This document shows, piece by piece, positions 56,333-64,000 of a stretch of 64,000 nucleotides of DNA. Under the pieces are notes generated by a model. The model made no database searches. It saw only the letters and a program-made list of their open reading frames with translations, and had not been told where the DNA came from. The DNA is taken from contig NC_079210.1 of assembly GCF_026745355.1 (NCBI RefSeq), positions 3,811,751-3,875,750 of the forward strand. Direction: 5' to 3'. The DNA is from Beta vulgaris subsp. vulgaris. Its lineage: Eukaryota > Streptophyta > Magnoliopsida > Caryophyllales > Amaranthaceae. The position numbers and the translations under genes were made by a program. Numbering within the stretch: position 1 is the first letter of the stretch; the number at the start of each line of letters is the position of its first letter.

Positions 56333-56587
56333 TTACGTATTTTGTTCCATCCCGGATGGCTTCTCACAATGGTTTTCCTCCTCACAACCTCTTTTATATA
56401 CATTGGCTGGGTTTAACGGCTCTTTTACACATATTCCATGTATCTTTGTGCAGTCGGCATCTCTATCTCTACCCAGAGCTCCATAGCTTATAAAATTATT
56501 ATTCCCTTGATCTATGCACAATACTTCAACCATCAAACACCATGCAACAACAACGACGAATATCAACATCTTCTTTGTCAACGTCAT
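56333..56587 (-). CDS. RALF-like secreted peptide (rapid alkalinization factor family)
   Basis: 84 codons, one exon, intact. Residues 1 to about 24 are a signal peptide (basic start, then MLIFVVVVAWCLMVEVL). The mature part has the RALF marks: ISYGAL at 33-38 (the YISY-type element needed for receptor binding in known RALFs), four Cys (46, 53, 68, 74) for two disulfides, and NPANVYKRGC at 59-68, close to the usual NPYxRGC. RALFs are apoplastic peptides recognised by FERONIA-type receptor kinases with LLG co-receptors, and act on growth, pH and immunity. No RRxL site for S1P cleavage is seen, as in the short RALF class. The spacing between Cys 1 and 2 is short (6 residues). Not inside any transposon found here. 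Function is inferred from family only. Confidence 0.85.
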   Translation of the reverse strand: MTLTKKMLIFVVVVAWCLMVEVLCIDQGNNNFISYGALGRDRDADCTKIHGICVKEPLNPANVYKRGCEEENHCEKPSGMEQNT

Positions 56588-57415
56588 GATTTGGTTTTTT
56601 TTAGCTATGTAAGGTAATGGTAATGCCTAATTAACTTCTATGGTTTTTTTTCCTTTGAAAAAAGGATTATCTAGTTTCCTTGCATGTATTATCTAAAAAA
56701 AAAATTAACTTCTACGATTTATAGATGTATTGTTTTATTATTGAAGGATAAAATGATGTTTGATTATGTGAGGGTAATAATTAGCTTCAAAAATTAATGC
56801 CAACAAATTTTGTGGGTAAAAAAGAGCTTGCCTGTTTATCTTTTTTTTTTTTTTTTTGGTGTTCAAGCAAGGTTAAGGAGAAATTTTAGGAAGGCCAAAC
56901 AGTTTGATATAGGCAAAGAAATATGGACATCATAATAAACTAGATTTACCCCTAGGATATTATTAATTTGGCAATACATAAACTTTCCTTTTTCAATAAA
57001 GATCAACTTTCCCGACACCCAACTTTTTTTTGGAAAAATAGCATGTGTAAGTTTGTATAAATCTTGGGTCCTAACATGGTTGTCCTGAAAACTTTAGGGG
57101 TCCTGTTCTTAAAATACAAAATTAGGCTTTTATATCTATTCAAAAAAAAAAAAAAAACAGGCCTTTATATTATTAAAATAATATGTTGTACATATTTTAG
57201 GCTATAATATACAATTTTGATAAGCAAATATTCTAAATTTTAGATTTTTTACAGAAGTGACAAAGAAATAAACAATTTTTAATATAAATATTTAAAAGTT
57301 GAAAAATTTAGGGCCCTTTTTGACGTTGAGATCATGTGCGGCTGGTTTCTTTGCAGGCCCTCTAAGACAGCCCTAGGTCCTAATTGAATTGGTTATCAAC
57401 TCAAAATAAGGGATT
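56588..57415. other. Upstream region of the RALF-like gene, no other gene recognised
   Basis: AT-rich with T- and A-runs near 56840 and 57145. No open frame of note. Confidence 0.4.
56714..56726 (-). promoter_or_regulatory. Possible TATA box of the RALF-like gene
   Basis: CTATAAATC on the minus strand (plus 56716-56724), about 130 bp before the start codon. This would leave a 5' UTR of around 100 nt. Position only. Confidence 0.35.
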
Positions 57416-58793
57416 TGATAGGCTGTCGTACACCTGTGAAAAATTATTCCTGCAAAACCTTCTAACAATGTAGTAGGGTAAGTAGGGTCAAATCCACAGA
57501 GAGATGGTCGTTTTATTCTAGTTTCTAAGGTATAGAGAAACTAAACAAGATCACAAATATTTGAATTAAATAGCTAAAACTAATCAAACTACGTAAATCA
57601 AACTAAAAAGAATCCAGGGAAATGGTTCACCATGTTTGTAACTATAATCTATCAAAATATCATAAATAGTTAAATTAATCAAATACTAGAGAACATGTTA
57701 GTTCTACGGTCGGGCCTTAACGCTCTCAAATCAACATATGTTAGTACGGTCGCTCTACATAATCAGATTTGCTAATTGTAGGTAAGCCTCTAAAGAGTAC
57801 TATCTCTCGATCTATGACTCGATATTAGCAAGATTAATCAGACAAATGACCAGATTGCAAAATTAACAATAAATCACTAATCAATTGGAGAAATCAATAA
57901 CTAATCAAACCATGAATAAATATCAATCAAATCATAGCATATAAACATGGATTCCCAAACCCTAGAAATAAAACTATTCTATCATGAAATAAATTAGAAA
58001 TCTAATTCTACAAAGAAAAGCATAATCAAAGGAACCAACGAAAACTAATAGAATTCATGAATTAATGAAGAAGAATAAAAACTAGGGTTTACAACTAAAA
58101 ACTAGAGAGAAAAAAGAGAAAAAATAAACTAGAATAACAAAATAATGTGATAGGGAGAGAGAGAAAGAATGAAAAACTAATCTAAATAATATTCAATAAC
58201 CTAATATGACTGGGAAAGTAATTTTACAAGATAAGGAAAGTCGTAAATAAATCATTAATAGGCAGATTAGTGATCCGCACGTACGCGTGGCAAATTCCAG
58301 CAGAAACGGTGCAATCTTCCGAAAGGCATAACTCCTTGACTAGATTCTCATCGGGGCATGCCACCTATCGTTGGAAATATCTTCAAGTCTAGTTTCCAAA
58401 TATGCTTGAATTACTCGATTTTAATGAGTACATCAAAAGTTATGATCATAAGAGTAGACGTGGATCCTTTTTCACATTTCTTCTAATGATATTCCGCTTC
58501 GTTTTCGCTCAAACTCGTACTATAAAATATCTATGACGATCCTTATGCATTGAAGCTTCCTTCCAAGTGCTCCTAATCCTAAATTTTAGCTAATCATACT
58601 TCAAATACGTCCTCAATGCCTAAAATTCATCAAAAACAAGAAAACATACCGAATAGGAGTAGAAAAGCATAACTTAATAATATAATGAAAACAATGAACC
58701 TAAATATGAAACTAAATTCCCTAAATTGCAACCTAAATGCAACCTAAATGCAACCTAATGCACCTAAAAACTATAATTGAATATGACTTATCA
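57416..58793 (-). repeat. Ty3-gypsy LTR
   Basis: 1378 bp from TGATAGGCTGTC (plus strand) to ATATGACTTATCA, so the termini are TGATAAGTC...GACAGCCTATCA on the minus strand. The TG...CA ends and the adjacent purine tract support the borders. The inner part has the ATGCAACCTAAATGCAACCT direct repeat near its TG end (58735-58765). Confidence 0.6.
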
Positions 58794-58842
58794 AACTCCC
58801 CCAAGCTAAACCATTGCTTGTCCTCAAGCAATTAGACATAGA

Positions 58843-60432
58843 TAGGGGTGTTAATGAGCCAGGGTGGCTCGCAAATTGTTCGAGCTCGGCTCGGTCAAAG
58901 CTCGGCTGGAGTTTGAGATCGGCTCGTGACCTTAACGAGCCGAGCCGAGCCTAGTAGAGTTCGGCTCGAAAGCTCGCAAACATGTTCGAAAAATTTTAAA
59001 GTACAAATTTTTATACATTAATTTCTAACCCAACTTGAATTACAATTTCAAGTCCACTTTAAAAATATATACCAAATTAAAAATTTTAGCCCAATTAAAA
59101 GATACAAACGAAGGGCGTTTTTCTCAGCCCAATTAAAATTAAACCAAACAAACAATTGAAACACCCAAAACAAAGAAAGTTAAGCACTTCAACGTTCATC
59201 AGTCGTTCTACACTTCTACTGCTGCACTTCTTCAAGGGTTTTCGAAAACCCTAAATCCCCAATATTCAGTCCAGTTGATGGCGGCGACCAGCGACGCCGA
59301 TCAGCGTGCCTGTATGCATATTGTCTCGGTAGCGAGCAACACTGTGGCGGCGAACAACATCGTCTTCGGCGGCGAGAATGATGACAGGTAATGTTCATAG
59401 TTTTCGTTTTTTTTTCGATTTAATCTGAATTCGAAATTTCTATGTGCCATTGTATGATGAATTCGAAGTTTTTCTATTTAATCTGAATTCGAAGTTTTTT
59501 TATTTAATCTGAATTCAAAGTTTTTATGTGTTGTTTATACTTTTTTTTTTTGAGTTTGAATGGTTTTACTACACTTGGGTAATGAGTTTGATTTTGCTTA
59601 TTTATGATTGTCTATACATTTTTCGATTTACTGCACTTGTCTATACAATCTCTCTGTGGAAACACTATTCAGTCGAGTCTTACATGTTGGCAAAATTATA
59701 TAGTCGGTTCGGTCCTTTTTTTTTTAATTACTTGGCTTAAGCTTTCTATCACATGTTTAATTAGATGCTTAAGCTTTTTATAGCTAATTATAATTTCATA
59801 TTTGTAGTTTGTTGATGAAGATGAACCAAAAGAAATCATGATTCCTATTCCATGAATTGCGTTCTTGTATGAGGTTCTTTTTTCACTCTTCTCTAATCTT
59901 ATACTTTTTATTACATAAATGAATAAGTTGTGTTTTTAGAAAATTATATCTTCATAATATTATTCTAATGTATGTGTTAAACATATTTTGTAGGTCTTAG
60001 GGGAAAAAAAACATGAAGATTGGCTTGGACTTGGAAATGAATGTCAAAGGAAGAGGAGTTGTTGTTTGTGTGTTTGTGTAAAACTTTGTTGTTTGTTGTG
60101 ACTTGTAAACTTTGTTAAACTTGTTATCAACTTTTTTTTCTTTAAAGTTTGAACTTTGAAGTATGCGTTTCGTTCGTTGGAAAAAACTATAAATTCGATA
60201 TTGGAAGCAAGTGTGCGGTAATGTACTAGAAATATTTTCGAGCTTTTTCGAGCCGAATAGTAGTTCGCGAACTCTTTCGAGCCGAGCCTCGAGCCGAGCC
60301 GAATTTTTTTTTTCGAACTCGAGCCGAGCCCAGATTTTCGAGCTCGACGAGCTTCGAGCTCGAGCCGAGCTTGAACCCTCACATTCTCGAGCCGAGCCGA
60401 GCCTGGTCCTATTCGGCTCGTTAACACCCCTA
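58843..60432. mobile_element. Non-autonomous hAT element with GAGCCGAGC subterminal repeats
   Basis: Ends TAGGGGTGTTAA and TTAACACCCCTA, a 12-bp perfect inverted repeat. The 8-bp flanks GACATAGA (58835-58842) and GACGTAGA (60433-60440) differ at one base. Both ends carry dense GAGCCGAGC / GCTCGGCTC and TTCGAGC repeats (58860-58990 and 60235-60420). The centre holds a leader with a short exon (59278-59387). Shares the TAGGGGTGT terminus with the element at 1608-1927 but not its inner repeat. Confidence 0.88.
59278..59387 (+). pseudogene. Leftover first exon in the hAT derivative
   Basis: After an AAACCCTAAATCC leader, an ATG opens about 36 codons (MAATSDADQRACMHIVSVAS, then Ala/Asn-rich) ending at a GGTAATG donor. 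A second piece, VDEDEPKEIMIPIP and a stop, follows near 59810-59855 after an acceptor-like TTTGTAG. This is the layout expected of an internal deletion derivative that kept the first and last exons of a hAT transposase gene. Confidence 0.45.
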
Positions 60433-61750
60433 GACGTAGACATCGAAAAATTTAGACAACCTACAATAAAGGACTACAACAGGGCTAAACACTCAATTGA
60501 AAACACAATAGATATAATCACTACATAAACCAAGCATCGAAACAATCTCGAACAAAGCAGCATAGCATATCATGTATCGCAATCGACTCTCCAATCATAC
60601 CACAAACCATCTCCCCCAAGCTGGATATAATAAAACCTGACAGACCTCTGTATAGTTATCTGCACTCAAACCATTCATGTGATTAAGGGTTAAATAATGA
60701 CTCTCAACCTAAATAAGTCGACTCAGATGAAGCAAATACTCTTTAACTTTGACTTTTTGACTCACTTAATACTCAACAATACAATACATAATGATCAAGA
60801 GGACTTTTCAAGGGCTGTAATGGGGCTGAGGTTAAAGGTAAGGAGAATAATTTAGGAATTGTGGTGGAAAAACCAAGGTGGGGGAGCATCATATAATTGA
60901 AAACATGACCATAAAATGTCATAACAACTTCACTCAACAACTAACATTTTCCAATATAATCAACAACACTTTTCACTCAAGAAATTCAATCATAACCCTT
61001 TCCATTTCACTTTATTCACAACTCTTTTTCACTTCTTTTTCATTTCATTTTTCGCCTTTTTTGCATTTCTTTTTTAAGAACTTTCATTTTAATTTCCAAG
61101 CTCACTAAACATATTTTTCATCCTTCTAACCACAAATAAAGCACTTCAATTCAATACAAACCAAATCAAAATTAATACTCGCTCCCTCAAGCTAGGGTTG
61201 GCACAAGAATCAAATGAGGTCAATGGCTTGTAATGTAGGTGTCAATCAAACAAAGTCAGAAAAGGCTCAGCGGGGCTAGAGAAAGGATAATATGAAAATA
61301 AGAATAACTCTAGAGCTAAGATCATCAAATGAAACGCCTAAATCATATCAAAATGTATGCACTATAAAATATCAAGGAGTACCAAGTCAAAGGCAAGATC
61401 AATGCAACAACGAGGAACTAATCACACATGAAGAACAGAACTGACACAGATACGTCAGTTTATAGGCACATAAGCTCACTAAGAATTTAATACTCCGTAT
61501 TTTTAATACTCCGTATGCACTATAAAATGTCTGCGCAGTATAGTTAAATTGAGCCAGAGAGAGATCAATCAATCTTACCACAAACAATCAGTTGCGAAAC
61601 AATCATGCTATGAAGTATCATGAACAAGACGAGTGACACTTAACAAATGTAGTAAAATATCAACAAGGTTCTCAACAAGTTTTAGCAGTAGCCTTGTAGA
61701 TGCAAATAAAATGAGATGAAATCTAATACGAGATGAAATATGCTAATGCA
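60433..61750 (-). other. Internal non-coding part of the gypsy element
   Basis: No coding frame. Contains CTCCCCCAAGCTGG (60612-60625) and CTCCCTCAAGCTAGG (61182-61196), purine tracts when read on the minus strand. The AAGAATTTAATACTCCGTAT stretch occurs at about 61480 and again at about 61752. Confidence 0.45.
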
Positions 61751-64000
61751 ACTAAGAATTTAATACTCCGTATTTTTGGAGTTAATTTTTTATAATTAAG
61801 AAAATATAAAGAATATAATGAAAAGGTATTTTAGTATTATTTACAAAAAAATAATAATAGAATAATAATAATATAGTTCGGTTTAGTTAATTTCATAATT
61901 TTTTAAAAGATTAAACCGAGTCCTACTAACCTAGATATGCCACACTATATTAATAGAGAGAATAAGAATATAAAATTCAGAAAAATTCAGAAACCCTAAC
62001 TCTCTCTCTCTCTCCTCTCCCCAGCCGTTTTCTCTCTCCTCTCTCAAACTTTCTTTTCTCTCTCGGTCTTCTTCTCTCTCGTCGCCTCCTCTGAACCTTT
62101 GACGAGGTTGGCGTGCGAGCGAAGTGGTGCAAAGAGTGTGTGTGTCCGGAGTTCAAGTGCGAGCGAGCGTGTGTGATCGTGGTTCGAGTGCTGGCGAGCG
62201 AACCTAGTGGTGCGAGTGTCGAGTAGTCGAAGTTGGTGCGAGCGAGGGAGCGAGCGGGGCGATTTTGTGATGAGGAGTTGTAAGGGTGTGTGCGAGGAGT
62301 TCGAGGGTTCATGCGAGGGAGTCAGTGTTGTGCGACGCTGCTGGGCGAGGCGTGTGAAGGTTGTGCGTGTGAACTAGCGAGGAGGTCGTGCGAGCGGTGT
62401 TCTATTGCTTGTGCGAATTCGGTTGGTGCGACAAGGTTGTCGTGCGAATTCGGTTGTGCGACAAATCCGGTTGCGCGAGGCTAGTGGTGCGAGCGGTTTG
62501 TGCGACGAACCTGGTTGTGCGCGCGGAAGTGGTGCGCAAGTGTGGTGGTGTGCATCATTGCCGGAAGTTGGTCTGCGGAGTTCGGTTGCCGGCGAAAGTC
62601 AGTGGTATAAAACCTAATATGTATAATATAATATTATATTAGTTTTAATATTATATATTCTGTTTTTATAACTAATTTAAGTTGTAAGTAATTAATTTGT
62701 AATTTGAGTAAATTAGTAACTAATTAAGTTGTATAATTAGTTTAAGTTATTAATCTGATTTAAGTTGTAAATCTGATTTAAGGTGTTGTAATTAAATAAG
62801 GTGAGAAGTAAAGAAAGTAGATTATTGCTCATTAGTTGGAGTTATAACCTTGCTATTTGAACCTAATTTTGGAGTATTAGACATAAGACTTGATTGGACG
62901 TATGACTTGAATGGATTTGGTAAAGGTACTAAATTATTACACTAACTAAAATCAGTTTTGCTCACTAAATCGACTTTTAAAAGATGCTAAACTCTATAGA
63001 ATAGAAAAGAAAAAGAAGTTAATAAACAATGAGATTAGCTATCGTTTATACTTCGAATTACTAAGTCGTTAGTTAGTTACGTATTAGTTGATAATATTAC
63101 CAAGGACATAGCACTGAAGTACTTACTTAATCGTTTAGGTCCCAATTTCATAAGCGGAACGTTTGGTTAAGACAGCCAAAATTCTCCGTTACAAGGTATG
63201 TACGCGTGCCAGTTTAGGTGCAAGTACTAGTATCATGATTAGGTTGTGATTTATTCTGGAACCTAGAATCATGATAGTAACGTTTTGATTGTTGAGATTG
63301 TTTGGTAACATGTTTATGATTGGAAATCGATATGTTGCATTGGAATGCGTAATTCTATCGTATTATGAACATGAGTATTGTATTCGTATTATCTGATCCA
63401 TGGTGTAACAATAGTGTTACAAGAGAAAAGATTTGAGTACTGCAACTAAGAGAACATGCTAAATGATTCTATGTTATTGTGATATGAATGGAGAATATTA
63501 AGAATGAACTATGACAATAAACTTGTAGTTGGACTCCCTACAAGTGATGAAAAATGAGGGGAGTGTGGGACTTGTTCTACACTCCTACGCAGGCCTACTG
63601 TGACGACAGTAGTGTCCTTATAAATTTTGATAACTCAAGTAGGCGAAAGGTTCCGTACGATCTTGGGGGTATGCATACTAAGGTGATGGGTGTGAGACGG
63701 AACGAAACTGTATTTGCATTTCATCTAATAGACCAAGTTGTTTATTAAGGATTAAGTAGCCCGTATGATTCTAGTAAGATGGCGGTGCCCATTCGCTGCC
63801 AACTAATCAAAGAGTAAAGGATGTAACGTATTGTAGCATCATGCTTAGAATTGTTCATTATTGCTTTTTTTATGTTTATATGTATTCAATGGTTTATTAT
63901 GTACTCAGCATAGCTGATTGTATGTTATTATGTGTTTGTTGACCTGTGATGAACCATTGATGCTACAATGGGGAGCAGACTAGGTGTACTGGTGCTGCTG
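61751..64000 (+). repeat. Part of a Ty3-gypsy (Tekay/Del-like) LTR, continuing past the window
   Basis: A TATA-like CTATATTAATAGAGAG (61947-61962) is followed by AAACCCTAACTCTCTCTCTC (about 61990-62010), the usual promoter/leader layout of these LTRs. A run of GTGCGAGCGAG repeats spans about 62100-62560. Near the window end TACTCAGCATAGCTGATT appears, the box seen also near 40125. No coding region. Long frames in the GTGCGAGC part are repeat artefacts. Confidence 0.45.

Larger units (their letters stand above)
57416..61750 (-). mobile_element. 3' end of a Ty3-gypsy element (Tat/Retand-like): 3' UTR and LTR, split by a hAT derivative
   Basis: On the minus strand, CTTGAGGACAAGCAATGG, GCTTGGGGGAG and TTTGATAAG (58794-58835) are the text that stands before the LTR in Tat/Retand-type gypsy elements: a polypurine tract, then TGATAAG. 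The LTR is 57416-58793, ending CCTATCA. Further internal non-coding sequence continues after the hAT insertion from 60433 to about 61750 and includes AAGTCCTCTTGATCAT (60795-60810), also usual in this group. No pol genes and no second LTR, so the rest was deleted or lies outside. Confidence 0.6.

Noticed and set aside
60044..60443. Open frames of 127 and 148 codons on the minus strand
   Set aside because: Generated by GAGCCGAGC subterminal repeats; Ser/Arg/Ala/Leu periodic strings.
62290..62642. Cys/Arg-rich open frames on the plus strand
   Set aside because: Three overlapping frames over a GTGCGAGCG repeat field in an LTR leader; the Cys-rich look is due to TGCG units.

Overview
The window reads as repeat-dense nuclear DNA of a flowering plant. 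Evidence for this is plant-type Ty1-copia and Ty3-gypsy retrotransposons, Mutator-like (MULE), CACTA and hAT DNA transposons, Stowaway-type MITEs, GT-AG introns, and one plant peptide-hormone gene of the RALF family. The order Caryophyllales (for example Amaranthaceae) is a guess from the general look of the repeats and is not proven here. No rRNA, tRNA, CRISPR array or bacterial-type operon was seen.

Layout. 1-3 kb: the end of a Stowaway-like MITE, an AT/GT-rich minisatellite, and a 320-bp hAT MITE with a perfect 8-bp target duplication. 3.08-4.63 kb: a small CACTA element. 5.2-13.8 kb: a 5'-truncated SIRE-like Ty1-copia element (gag, protease, deleted integrase, RT/RNase H, long env-like 3' region, 3' LTR). 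14.2-16.9 kb: a poly(A) retroposon on the minus strand with a 15-bp target duplication, carrying a CACTA-like insert. 18.27-36.49 kb: MULE A. It holds CACTA-1, which itself holds a Mutator MITE, a Stowaway MITE, a 190-bp tandem repeat and Ulp1-protease exons. It also holds a second MULE (B), which holds another small CACTA. 36.9-37.95 kb: a LINE 3' end with RNase H. 39.4-40.55 kb: a probable gypsy LTR remnant. 43.54-55.42 kb: a hAT element whose transposase gene is split by a solo SIRE-like LTR, itself split by a 7-kb CACTA. 56.33-56.59 kb: the RALF-like gene, the only convincing host gene. 57.4-61.75 kb: 3' end of a Ty3-gypsy element on the minus strand, split by a 1.6-kb hAT derivative. 61.76-64 kb: part of another gypsy LTR, running off the window.

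How it fits together. The nesting is read from terminal inverted repeats and matching target-site duplications (9 bp for MULEs, 3 bp for CACTAs, 8 bp for hATs, 5 bp for the solo LTR), so relative order of insertion can be stated. All transposase and retrotransposon reading frames seen are broken by stops, frameshifts, deletions or insertions. The most interesting signals are: two diverged MULEs that share one gene plan (transposase plus a convergent small GRF zinc-finger gene); the CACTA-1 insertion that splits the last coding exon of MULE A in frame; and the five-exon Ulp1 fragment whose catalytic residues and splice phases are preserved.
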